Source of the DNA: Sulfurovum sp.
GTDB taxonomy: Bacteria; Campylobacterota; Campylobacteria; Campylobacterales; Sulfurovaceae
Assembly: GCF_015493435.1 (NCBI RefSeq)
Contig: NZ_WGDD01000026.1
Span: 1 to 64,000 of the forward strand
DNA: 64,000 nucleotides
Reading direction: 5' to 3'
The notes beneath the pieces were generated by a model that was given only the letters and a program-made list of their open reading frames with translations, did no database searches and was not told the origin of the DNA. Positions 33,458 through 41,076 of the stretch are shown piece after piece; position 1 is the stretch's first letter, and each line of letters begins with the position of its first letter. Position numbers and translations under genes: made by a program.

Positions 33458-33766
33458 TCATCCTTTGCATTTGTGTTCAAGTGCAGGGATGTTAAGACCA
33501 AGACAGGCGATCTCTGCAAGTATGGTCTGCCTGAAACTGTCCAGTGGGGTTCTGATACTGTAGTAAGCCCATCTTCCTTCACGCTCAACCCGCAGGAAGC
33601 CTGCATCTTTGAGTATCTTCAAATGGCGTGAAACCCTTGACTGTATCATATTGAATGAGTTTTCCACATCACAGACACATACTTTCTTGTTAATGTCAAT
33701 AAAGTGCAGCAGTTTCACGCGTGTTGCATCGTTGACGGCACCGACAGTATTGAGAAAATTTTCCAT
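33458..33766 (-). CDS. arsR: ArsR-family arsenic-responsive repressor
   Basis: 102 residues, winged helix of the ArsR/SmtB family. The arsenic-sensing site is KVCVCDVENSF, close to the classical ELCVCDL motif, with the recognition helix in QSRVSRHLKILKDAG and a Cys near the C-terminus (EHKCKG). It represses the operon until As(III) or Sb(III) binds. SD AAAGGTAA. A typical ATCAA-N6-TTGAT operator lies about 57 bases upstream of the ATG. Confidence 0.92.
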   Translation of the reverse strand: MENFLNTVGAVNDATRVKLLHFIDINKKVCVCDVENSFNMIQSRVSRHLKILKDAGFLRVEREGRWAYYSIRTPLDSFRQTILAEIACLGLNIPALEHKCKG

Positions 33767-33822
33767 CTTTTACCTTTGAATTTTTTGTTGTATTGTACGA
33801 AGTATAGTAAAATAAGCTTAAT

Positions 33823-33842
33823 ATATCAAGATATATTGATAT
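33823..33842. promoter_or_regulatory. Predicted ArsR operator
   Basis: ATATCAA-N6-TTGATAT (7-base perfect arms around GATATA), the ATCAA-N6-TTGAT dyad known for ArsR repressors. Located in the arsR upstream region. It also lies 71 bases upstream of the divergent small membrane protein gene at 33913 and may regulate both directions. Confidence 0.75.
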
Positions 33843-33912
33843 AATCATCTTGTTGTTTCTAAAACTTTTTGATATAGTTTCTCTTAACTATCACCAAGGA
33901 AGAGGGTTTTTT

Positions 33913-34176
33913 ATGGATAAAAAGTTGAAGTTTTTAGTATTGATCACCATTATTGTACTGGGTACCGTCTGGTTTCTGTCTGTAGAAAAAGATAAATTCA
34001 GAAAAGAAGAGCTGAGCCACATCGGGCAGAAGCTGAAAGCCGACACCATGCGGGACTGCCTGCACAAAAGCGGCTACAGGACAGCAGAAGAAGCTGATCC
34101 AGAAACCCTTAAAACCTGCCGTCTTCTTGCCGATGCAAAGTGGCAGGAGGCGAAAATACTGAATGAAAGTCATTGA
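33913..34176 (+). CDS. Small membrane-anchored hypothetical protein
   Basis: 87 residues from the ATG at 33913 (AAGGAAGAGGG upstream; an earlier ATG at 33850 overlaps the ArsR operator region). One N-terminal helix (LKFLVLITIIVLGTVWFL) anchors a charged extracytoplasmic tail with two Cys (MRDCLHKSG, LKTCRLLAD). Divergent from arsR and possibly controlled by the same operator. No family recognised. Confidence 0.6.
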   Translation: MDKKLKFLVLITIIVLGTVWFLSVEKDKFRKEELSHIGQKLKADTMRDCLHKSGYRTAEEADPETLKTCRLLADAKWQEAKILNESH

Positions 34177-35432
34177 GGGGATGAAATTTTCCCCTCGGCC
34201 AGCAATAAGCCTGCCGTATATCCGCTGGCAAAGGACCATTGCAGGTTATAGCCTCCGCAGGGACCGTCAAGGTTCATGAGCTCTCCGCAAAAGTAAAGTC
34301 CTTTTATTTTTCTGCTTTGCATGGTATAGGGGTCGATCTCTTTCAGACTGACGCCTCCCCGTGTGATCATCGCCATTTTGAAGCCGTCGTGTCCGTTGAT
34401 GGTCAGGGGAGTGGCTGCAAGAAGGCTGATCAGCCTGTCTCTTGTCCGGCCTTCGAGTTTTCCGAAACTGACAGCCGGGTCAGCCTCTGCAAGACGGCAG
34501 AGTTCACGGCTGACCGACTCCGGAAGCAGGGTACTGACCACTTCCAGAGTATTCCTGTGCGGGTTTTTGGCCCATTCTTTTTTTATATGGCTGCGTATCT
34601 GTTCTTCATTCATCCCTTTGGTCAGATTCATCAGGACAGGCACTTCCTCATATTTTCCTAAAAGCGGGGTGATCTCCCTGGAAAAGTCCAGTACTACAGG
34701 TCCCCTGATACCGCTTCGGGTAAAAATGAGATCTCCCTGGGCTTTCAGTCTTTTATATTTTTTCATATTAACTGTGATGGCAACCTTTGCAATGGTGTCA
34801 GCTGTACAGTTCGCTACCCACTTCTCTTTAGTCTTCAGCGGCATCATGGCAGGGAACACTTCCGTGACTTTGTGTCCGACAGATTCAGCCAGACCATAGC
34901 CGTCACCCTCTGCACCCAGAACCGGATAGCCTTTGCCTCCTGTAGCGACGACAACATGTTCCGCCTTGAACGTATCTGTCAAAGTTTCTGCTCCGGTGAT
35001 CTGTGAATCGGTATAACTAAGCTCTGTCACTTTTTGTGAGCAGCGTATTTCTATGCCCAAACGCTGCATCTCTGTTTCCATAGCACTGATAACGGTTGAG
35101 GAGCTGTGTGTCACCGGAAAGACCCTGTAACCGTCAGGTGCATGGCTCTCCACGCCGATCTCTCTGAAAAAAGCTATGAGTGCTTTATGGTCGAATGCTT
35201 CGAGTGCAGGCATCATGAATTTTCCGTCACGCCCGAAGCGCGCCATGAAAGTTTCATTATCCAGGGTGTTGGTCAGGTTGCATCGGCCGCCGCCAGTGGC
35301 TTTGAGTTTGGTCCCGATCTTGGAGAGTTTTTCGAGTAAAAGCACTGTTTTGCCGTTTCTTGCTGCGGTAATGGCAGCCATCATCCCTGCCGCACCGGAA
35401 CCGATTACGATAAGGTCATATTTCTCTTTCAC
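34170..35432 (-). CDS. HI0933-family (YhiN-like) FAD-dependent oxidoreductase
   Basis: 420 residues. The N-terminal FAD-binding motif is LIVIGSGAAGMMAAITAARNG, then LLEKLSKIGTKLKATGGGRCNLTN, diagnostic for the HI0933/YhiN family. The C-terminus GLYFCGELMNLDGPCGGYNLQWSFASGYTAG is also typical. The reaction is not settled; flavin-dependent redox chemistry on an unknown substrate. The upstream region carries a 9-base inverted repeat. It is convergent with the small gene at 33913. Confidence 0.9.
   Translation of the reverse strand: MKEKYDLIVIGSGAAGMMAAITAARNGKTVLLLEKLSKIGTKLKATGGGRCNLTNTLDNETFMARFGRDGKFMMPALEAFDHKALIAFFREIGVESHAPDGYRVFPVTHSSSTVISAMETEMQRLGIEIRCSQKVTELSYTDSQITGAETLTDTFKAEHVVVATGGKGYPVLGAEGDGYGLAESVGHKVTEVFPAMMPLKTKEKWVANCTADTIAKVAITVNMKKYKRLKAQGDLIFTRSGIRGPVVLDFSREITPLLGKYEEVPVLMNLTKGMNEEQIRSHIKKEWAKNPHRNTLEVVSTLLPESVSRELCRLAEADPAVSFGKLEGRTRDRLISLLAATPLTINGHDGFKMAMITRGGVSLKEIDPYTMQSRKIKGLYFCGELMNLDGPCGGYNLQWSFASGYTAGLLLAEGKISSPQ
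34175..34196. terminator. Bidirectional hairpin at convergent gene ends
   Basis: GAGGGGA-N8-TCCCCTC, a 7-base perfect stem overlapping the stop of the small plus-strand gene and the end of the flavoprotein gene. It contains TTTT in the loop side but no trailing U-run. Confidence 0.45.
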
Positions 35433-35445
35433 TGCTTGCCTTTGG

Positions 35446-35494
35446 TGCGGTAATATTGGTAGATGTGGAATGATACCGTAAATAAATTACCGCA
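35446..35494. promoter_or_regulatory. Long-spaced inverted repeat upstream of the flavoprotein gene
   Basis: TGCGGTAAT (35446-35454) and ATTACCGCA (35486-35494) are perfect 9-base arms 31 bases apart, just upstream of the minus-strand ATG at 35432. Could be paired regulator half-sites or a structured leader RNA. No known operator recognised. Confidence 0.4.
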
Positions 35495-35593
35495 GCAACT
35501 ACAGGGTATCACCTATTATTAGAAGTCCCCTACAGTCTTCTCCGAACCTCTCGACAGAAAATAGTACTTTTCATAAACGGCAGCTATTCATGC

Positions 35594-35599
35594 TATAAT
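35594..35599 (+). promoter_or_regulatory. -10 box for a possibly leaderless methyltransferase gene
   Basis: TATAAT in CATGCTATAATCTTTTTATG. The first ATG (35606) falls about where transcription should start, and no ribosome site fits between. Confidence 0.55.
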
Positions 35600-35605
35600 C
35601 TTTTT

Positions 35606-36547
35606 ATGATATTTACGACAGAGACGATGCAGGAGATCATTCCCCGGCTGGAAACAAGCCTTGAAGAAACGGATACCGTGACCTTTTATATTTTTGATCC
35701 TGATCTGGGAAACGGATATGCAGGGCAAACAGCGGAAATAGAAGGCACTGTATATATCTACCGGGGACTGAAAGCCTGGGTAGATCTTGCGGAACTGCTG
35801 AAATGCAGGATCATGCTGCCTGAAAAAGCGGAATATCCGCTTGTGGCTTTGACCTTTAGAAAGCTTGAAACACACAATTCTTTCCATGATGATACCGACA
35901 GAGACAGGGAAGAGAAGTATGGTGTTGCATCAAACTTTTTTGCCCTACAGAAAATGGAAGAGCCGGCTTTTCTCTACTATTATATTCAGGCGCTTACGAA
36001 TGCCGGCATAGGCGGACGCCAGCGCATATTGGATCTGGGTGTGAACCGCGGAGATGAGTTTGGTGTGGTACGAAAAATGTTAAATATTGATGAATATGAA
36101 AACAAGTCTTTTACGGGGATAGACCACAGTGCAACGGCTACAGCGTATGCAAAGGAATGTTTTCCTGAAGAGAATGTAACATTCTTTACGGCAGATATCA
36201 CAAAACTTGACGATTTGCAGCTGGGACACTTTGATCTGCTTATCAGCATAGGTACCCTGCAAAGCCCGGAGATCAATTTCAAACCTTTTTTTATGAAACT
36301 GGTTCAGGAATATTTGGATAAAGAAGACTCTGCACTGATACTCGGTTTTCCCAACTCACGGTGGGCAGGAGGCGAAATGCTCTATGGTGCCAAAGCCCCC
36401 AATTATGCGATGAGTGAAATGAGTCTGCTCTTCAATGATGTGATGTTCTGCAAGAAGTATTTGCAGCAAAAAAAGTATAGAGTGACCCTTACGGGCAAAT
36501 ACTATATTTTTCTTACAGCGACAAAAATAGGGAGAAACAGAGGATAG
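35606..36547 (+). CDS. Class I SAM-dependent methyltransferase
   Basis: 313 residues. The SAM-binding core begins near residue 140: QRILDLGVNRGDEFG (motif I), SFTGIDHSATATAYA (motif II), VTFFTADITKLDDLQ and FDLLISIGTLQSP (motif IV). The N-terminal 130 residues are unfamiliar and could be a substrate domain. The chosen ATG gives a leaderless transcript from the TATAAT at 35594; the next ATG at 35630 would give a 305-residue form. Substrate unknown. Single gene, convergent with the DUF2207 gene. Confidence 0.8.
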   Translation: MIFTTETMQEIIPRLETSLEETDTVTFYIFDPDLGNGYAGQTAEIEGTVYIYRGLKAWVDLAELLKCRIMLPEKAEYPLVALTFRKLETHNSFHDDTDRDREEKYGVASNFFALQKMEEPAFLYYYIQALTNAGIGGRQRILDLGVNRGDEFGVVRKMLNIDEYENKSFTGIDHSATATAYAKECFPEENVTFFTADITKLDDLQLGHFDLLISIGTLQSPEINFKPFFMKLVQEYLDKEDSALILGFPNSRWAGGEMLYGAKAPNYAMSEMSLLFNDVMFCKKYLQQKKYRVTLTGKYYIFLTATKIGRNRG

Positions 36548-36634
36548 TACATTGGTGTGGGCATGGTTGCCAAACGCGAAGATTCCGAGCGGCGTATTGA
36601 TGGAATCATAGATAACATGCAAGCCGTCCAAAGG

Positions 36635-38506
36635 CTACCATGAACCTCCTCCTCCGCCACCGCCGCCGCCGCCTGAAAAGCCGCCTCCGCCTGAGAAACC
36701 GCCACCGCCGCTGCTGCTTGTGGACGGAGGGGTGATCGCTTCATCCATATAGCTGCCGAAACTGTTTATGTTATGGATGTTCCCGTGGTACCAGTATGGC
36801 GTAGTGACCTGAAGCAGGTCATAGAATGTAAGCCAGTGGTCTGCTGCTTTGAAAAGCACGGCATACGGCAGCATCTTTTCAAGGTAAAGAGGATCCGCTT
36901 TGAGGCGTCTTCTGATCTCATCTTCCTTGACCCGTATGACAAACTCTTTAAGACCAAGCAGGTGGGTATGCGCATAGGCACCTTTCTGGGTAAATTTCCC
37001 GATCTTTCTGTACACATAGAACATACCGCCGGCAATGACGAGAAGTACCCCCACCGGGCCGAAGAGAAGACTTTTGAAATCGACCCCTTTGTCCTGCATC
37101 ATCAATACGGGGAGCAATCCTGCAGCGATAAAAACAAGGCCATAGAGCTTTTTGAAAATATTCTTATTGGCCAAGATCATACTGAAGCCGGCCGAACCAA
37201 AGGCTATCGGGAAAATAAGCATAAAGATCGCATCTGTCCCCAGTTTTTGCCATAGCGAGTACAGTATCAAACCTATGACAGGAAGAAGAAAGAGCATAGA
37301 TCGCACAATAAAGTTTTTCCGGGTACGTTCAGGGTTTTCCCTCATATAGCCGTTGGCAACCGACCATGTATACAGATCGGTATTGATCTTTGCAAATCCG
37401 CTTTGCAGTGCTTCGGCTCTGCTTTGGGAGCTTTTGTTCAAGGTAAAGGCTTTTTTGCCTTTAAAAAGTATATTTTCCAGAAGGTACTGCTGGTCCAGTG
37501 TCAAACCTTTGGCGGGTTTGTCCGTACGAATGAGAAGAGGTTCTGTATGTTTGCCTGTCTGTTCGATCTCAAGATATCCGAGATATCCCAGTTCAAGTAC
37601 CGCAGCAGCAAAATCTTCATTGTCCGCAAATTTGTCCAGCAGAAGCCCTGACTGTAAAAGACTAAGCCCTTTGGGCGGTTCATACTGTACCGCGATGGAA
37701 CGCTTGTCCTCAAAACCGCTATAGCGTTTGAGTACATTCTGAAAATAGAACAAAAAGCCTATCAGGACTCCCCAGTACCAGTTGTCCCGGAGCCGTTCCC
37801 ACAGTGTTACCTGCACATTTTCCTGTCCGTTCTGGCCCAGGGTATCGGCAGGGTAGGCGAGTTCGACTGTTGCCCCTTCATGCGGCCCCAATGCAGGGAT
37901 ATATACTTGAAGGTGCTGCGGGGAAAGCCATTGTGTGGTGACATGGGATGACGTAAGACTGCCGTAATATCCTGTATAGGTGGAAACAGCTGTCATGGTA
38001 CGATTGAGGGAAGGAGGCAGAAAGAAATTTGCTGTGATATTCTTTAGGGGGATGTTCCACCCGGTACCGATGATATTCCACCGGACCGCATCGGAAGTTT
38101 CATCCTGTGCAGCGGGCAGTACCCCTTTGCTGACATGGTACCGGATGGTGTAACGGTGTTTTCCTGTGACATATGCAGCGGCAGAACCGATTTTAAGGTG
38201 TATGAGCCTGCCGGCCTGTGCAGAATGGATGACAGATTGTTCCCAGTTGACCGGCCGGCCGTCCATCTGTACCGAAAAACGGTTCATGCCAAGGTCTTTG
38301 ATGTATCCTTTGACTTTAACGGTAAAAGGGATATCTCTGAAAATACCGTGTCTCGAAGCACCTTCAAAGTTATATATTATAGCTTCGACAATGGAAAGTT
38401 CACCGCTTTGTTCCACGGTAATATTGATATCGTAACGGTCTATTTTCTCTGCAAAAAGCAGGGTAGCAAAACCTGCAAAAAATAGTACAAAGAGCACTTT
38501 TTTCAT
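36635..38506 (-). CDS. DUF2207 membrane protein with Gly/Ser-rich tail
   Basis: 623 residues. Signal peptide (MKKVLFVLFFAGFATLLFA), then a ~220-residue extracytoplasmic DUF2207 beta domain (YDINITVEQSGELSIVEAI, GIFRDIPF), a membrane helix near residue 245, a cytoplasmic part, two to four membrane helices (~400-500) and a C-terminal tail dominated by GGGGFSGGG-type repeats ending GGGGSW. Such tails are common in DUF2207 proteins. It is encoded 11 bases after the LemA gene, the usual LemA-DUF2207 pair. Function is unknown; the family is often linked to envelope stress or membrane organisation. Confidence 0.88.
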   Translation of the reverse strand: MKKVLFVLFFAGFATLLFAEKIDRYDINITVEQSGELSIVEAIIYNFEGASRHGIFRDIPFTVKVKGYIKDLGMNRFSVQMDGRPVNWEQSVIHSAQAGRLIHLKIGSAAAYVTGKHRYTIRYHVSKGVLPAAQDETSDAVRWNIIGTGWNIPLKNITANFFLPPSLNRTMTAVSTYTGYYGSLTSSHVTTQWLSPQHLQVYIPALGPHEGATVELAYPADTLGQNGQENVQVTLWERLRDNWYWGVLIGFLFYFQNVLKRYSGFEDKRSIAVQYEPPKGLSLLQSGLLLDKFADNEDFAAAVLELGYLGYLEIEQTGKHTEPLLIRTDKPAKGLTLDQQYLLENILFKGKKAFTLNKSSQSRAEALQSGFAKINTDLYTWSVANGYMRENPERTRKNFIVRSMLFLLPVIGLILYSLWQKLGTDAIFMLIFPIAFGSAGFSMILANKNIFKKLYGLVFIAAGLLPVLMMQDKGVDFKSLLFGPVGVLLVIAGGMFYVYRKIGKFTQKGAYAHTHLLGLKEFVIRVKEDEIRRRLKADPLYLEKMLPYAVLFKAADHWLTFYDLLQVTTPYWYHGNIHNINSFGSYMDEAITPPSTSSSGGGGFSGGGGFSGGGGGGGGGGSW

Positions 38507-38517
38507 GGCTATGGCTT

Positions 38518-39081
38518 TTACAGGTTTATTTTGGGCATTTTTTTCACTGCTTCAGCTTCACTCTCTTCGAGTTCAAAATAATCACGTTTTGTGAAATTGA
38601 ACTTTTGTGCAATGAACAGATCCGGGAATGATTCTATTTTTGCATTGTAGTCACGGACGATGGCATTGTAGTAACGCCTTGCATTTTGAATGGCATTTTC
38701 CAACTGGCTCAATTCATCCTGCAGTTTAAGAAAATTGGTATTGGCTTTAAGGTCCGGATATGCTTCCGCGAGGGCAAAAAGTTTTCCGAGCGCACCGGAC
38801 AGCATATTGGCAGCGGCTGCTTTTTCATCCATCGAGTCTGCTGTCAGCCCGACCTGCCGTGCTTTGATGATTTTTTCCAGTGTATCGGCTTCATATTCTT
38901 TATAGCCTTTTACCGTATCTACCAGCGCCGGTATAAGGTCGTAGCGGCGTTTAAGCTGTACATCGATGTCTGACCATGCGGCATCTATGCCGGCTCTGAG
39001 TGACACCAGTTTGTTATAGATAGTGACAAGATATGCACCGATCCCCACAATAATAAGCAGAATAATATTTCCAACACTCAT
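38518..39081 (-). CDS. lemA: LemA family protein
   Basis: 187 residues. One N-terminal membrane helix (NIILLIIVGIGAYLVTIYN) followed by LVSLRAGIDAAWSDIDVQLKRRYDLIPALVDTVKGY, diagnostic of LemA, and long helices to the end. The bulk of the protein is probably on the cytoplasmic face or periplasmic depending on orientation; not determined. SD AAAAGGATGA precedes the ATG. A TATAAT (39112-39117 read on the minus strand) and two TTGACA-like direct repeats (TGTGTCAAA at about 39126-39146) lie upstream. First gene of the LemA-DUF2207 operon. Confidence 0.92.
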   Translation of the reverse strand: MSVGNIILLIIVGIGAYLVTIYNKLVSLRAGIDAAWSDIDVQLKRRYDLIPALVDTVKGYKEYEADTLEKIIKARQVGLTADSMDEKAAAANMLSGALGKLFALAEAYPDLKANTNFLKLQDELSQLENAIQNARRYYNAIVRDYNAKIESFPDLFIAQKFNFTKRDYFELEESEAEAVKKMPKINL

Positions 39082-39172
39082 TTTCTCATCCTTTTAAATT
39101 AATTGTTATATATTATAGCAAATATTTGTGTCAAATATGTGTCAAAACTATTTTTACCATCAGGGTTTGTGC

Positions 39173-39178
39173 TATACT
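39173..39178 (+). promoter_or_regulatory. -10 box for the 5'-nucleotidase gene
   Basis: TATACT in TTGTGCTATACTTCTTTC, 22 bases before the ATG at 39200. GAGTAGTG is a weak ribosome site. Confidence 0.5.
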
Positions 39179-39199
39179 TCTTTCAAAAAAGAGTAGTGT

Positions 39200-40090
39200 A
39201 TGGCATATGATCTGCAGAACAAACTGGTGATCGCTATTTCGTCACGGGCACTTTTCTCCCTGGAAGAGGAGAATGCCATTTTTGACAAAGAGGGCCTTGA
39301 AGCCTATTACGAGTACCAGCTTTCCCATCTGAATGATCCTCTGGATAAAGGCTCCGCTTTCCGTTTTGTGCAAAACCTTCTGGCGATCAATAAAAAATTT
39401 GACAATAAACTCATCGAAGTGATCATCCTTTCGAGGAACAATGCGGCAACAGGTTTGAGGATAGGGCGCTCCATTGAACATTATGACCTTGATATCGAAC
39501 GCACAGGATGGACCGCAGGTACTCCGGTGGCACGTTACCTTGAAGCATTCAAGGTAGATCTTTTTCTTTCTGTGCATACTCCAGACGTGGAGGAAGCGAT
39601 TCGGTCAGGGGTGGCTGCCGCAACGATCATCCCGCATACACCCGTTACTACAGAAGAATCAGACATGGTCAAGATCGCTTTTGACGGTGATGCTGTGATC
39701 TTCGGTGATGAGAGTGAGCGGGTATATCAGGAAAAGGGATTGGAAGCTTTTATAGCATATGAGCGTTCCCATGCCAAAAATCCTTTGAGCAAAGGGCCCT
39801 TTTTCAAATTTCTCAAAATGATTTCAGAAATTCAGGACCGTTTTCCGATGGAAGCTTCTCCCCTCCGTACGGCTCTGATAACCGCAAGGAATTTCTCTAC
39901 CCATGAAAGAGTCCTTGGTACACTCGAAGGCTGGGGTGTACGTGTAGATGAAGCTTTTTTTCAGGGCGGTGTACAAAAATATGAAGTTGTCAAGGCATTC
40001 GGTGCAGATATTTTCTTTGATGACCAGGAAACCCATCTTAAAGACACCTCAAAAGAAACACCTTCTGCAAAAGTACCTTATGTTAGATAG
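39200..40090 (+). CDS. 5'-nucleotidase (PF06189-type)
   Basis: 296 residues. The segments LVIAISSRALFSLEEENAIF, EVIILSRNNAATGLRI, FLSVHTPDVEEAI and IAFDGDAVIFGDESER match the bacterial 5'-nucleotidase family (PF06189), which uses a HAD-like core; DGD in IAFDGDAV is the likely phosphate/metal site. It would dephosphorylate nucleoside monophosphates. Own promoter; an intrinsic terminator lies 100 bases downstream. Confidence 0.87.
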   Translation: MAYDLQNKLVIAISSRALFSLEEENAIFDKEGLEAYYEYQLSHLNDPLDKGSAFRFVQNLLAINKKFDNKLIEVIILSRNNAATGLRIGRSIEHYDLDIERTGWTAGTPVARYLEAFKVDLFLSVHTPDVEEAIRSGVAAATIIPHTPVTTEESDMVKIAFDGDAVIFGDESERVYQEKGLEAFIAYERSHAKNPLSKGPFFKFLKMISEIQDRFPMEASPLRTALITARNFSTHERVLGTLEGWGVRVDEAFFQGGVQKYEVVKAFGADIFFDDQETHLKDTSKETPSAKVPYVR

Positions 40091-40190
40091 CTTTTAAGCT
40101 GTTTCTAATGTTTTTATAAAATTTTATTAAGATTCTGTTATTCAGCGATTAACTTATCTTGTGTATCATTTCTCCTAATAAAAAATGTCG

Positions 40191-40211
40191 GGTGTCATTC
40201 AACACCTTTTT
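40191..40211 (+). terminator. Intrinsic terminator after the 5'-nucleotidase gene
   Basis: GGTGT-CATTCA-ACACC followed by TTTTT. A short but typical hairpin plus U-run between the nucleotidase and transglycosylase genes. Confidence 0.65.
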
Positions 40212-40300
40212 CTGATATTTTTTATCTCTATTGTTTTTCACAACCCAATTAAAAAATATAATATTAACATTAAAAAAAGGATCTTATCATCGGAGTACCA

Positions 40301-40894
40301 ATGTATAACACTGAGCACGACCATAACAACACATTTCTTTCAAAACTTTCGGCCATACGCTTTACACATAGACTTTATGTTATTATAGCTGTCTTCCTGC
40401 TAACGACAGCCGCTTCACAGGCCAATGCGCATTTGGCCAAAACTGCCGGCATGAGTCCTGCTACACTGAAAAAGATCGTTAAAAAAGTTGTCAAAATAGA
40501 ATCAACTACCGGAAGTTACCATGCCAGAAACCGTAAAAGCGGCGCCTACGGACGTTACCAGATCATGCCGAAAACAGCCAGGGCGTATGCCAAAAAACTT
40601 CATATTCCCTACAGCAAATGGAAACGGCCCAGAAATCAGGACAGGATATTTGAAGCGATCATGGCAGACAATATACGCAGTCTCAAACGAAACGGGCTTA
40701 AGGTAAACGCTTTTTCCATTTACGGTACACACCAGCAGGGCGCAGGTGGTTTTAATGCTATCATGAAAAAGAAAAAGTTGAGTAAAAACCTCGAAAGAAA
40801 CCTCAGACACAATCTGCCTAAAAGATTAAGCAGAGTACCCAGAAGCAGACTAAAGCTGGCGTGGGTAAACTACTGGAAAAGAAAATTCGCATAA
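40301..40894 (+). CDS. Lytic transglycosylase-like (SLT) protein
   Basis: 197 residues. A basic N-terminus precedes a hydrophobic segment (RLYVIIAVFLLTTAASQANA) that ends in an AxA signal-peptidase site. Catalytic Glu in VVKIESTTGSYHARN, then SGAYGRYQIMPKTARAYA, the SLT/goose-lysozyme pattern. The tail is very basic (KRLSRVPRSRLKLAWVNYWKRKFA), suggesting binding to the anionic wall. GGAG precedes the ATG. It probably cleaves peptidoglycan glycan strands locally, for instance during insertion of envelope machines. Confidence 0.85.
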   Translation: MYNTEHDHNNTFLSKLSAIRFTHRLYVIIAVFLLTTAASQANAHLAKTAGMSPATLKKIVKKVVKIESTTGSYHARNRKSGAYGRYQIMPKTARAYAKKLHIPYSKWKRPRNQDRIFEAIMADNIRSLKRNGLKVNAFSIYGTHQQGAGGFNAIMKKKKLSKNLERNLRHNLPKRLSRVPRSRLKLAWVNYWKRKFA

Positions 40895-40921
40895 CAATAT
40901 TATCGCTCCTGTTTTCTTAAA

Positions 40922-40940
40922 AGCAGCTATTTTGGCTGCT
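40922..40940 (+). terminator. Hairpin after the transglycosylase gene
   Basis: AGCAGC-TATTTTG-GCTGCT then GTCTTATTCC. Stem of 6, weak U-rich trailer. Confidence 0.5.
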
Positions 40941-41037
40941 GTCTTATTCCTCCTCTCTTTAAAAATGATGTATCTCTTTCCCTGGAAAAACTCCCCTCAT
41001 TATCAGGCTCGTAGAAGACGAAAATGATTATACTTAA

Positions 41038-41064
41038 AAAAGTACCCTGTACAGAAGTACTTTT
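41038..41064 (+). promoter_or_regulatory. Leader hairpin directly before the ribosome site of the orphan lipoprotein
   Basis: AAAAGTAC-N11-GTACTTTT, perfect 8-base arms, with a TGTACA palindrome in the loop. The AAGGAGG ribosome site (41067-41072) starts 2 bases after it. A -10-like TTATACTT (41028-41035) is upstream. Could be an operator dyad or a translational control element. Confidence 0.45.
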
Positions 41065-41076
41065 AAAGGAGGAAAA

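Noticed and set aside
36650-36720. Repetitive GCC/ACC-rich stretch that looks like a short tandem repeat
   Set aside because: It is the reverse complement of glycine codons in the GGG-rich tail of the DUF2207 protein.
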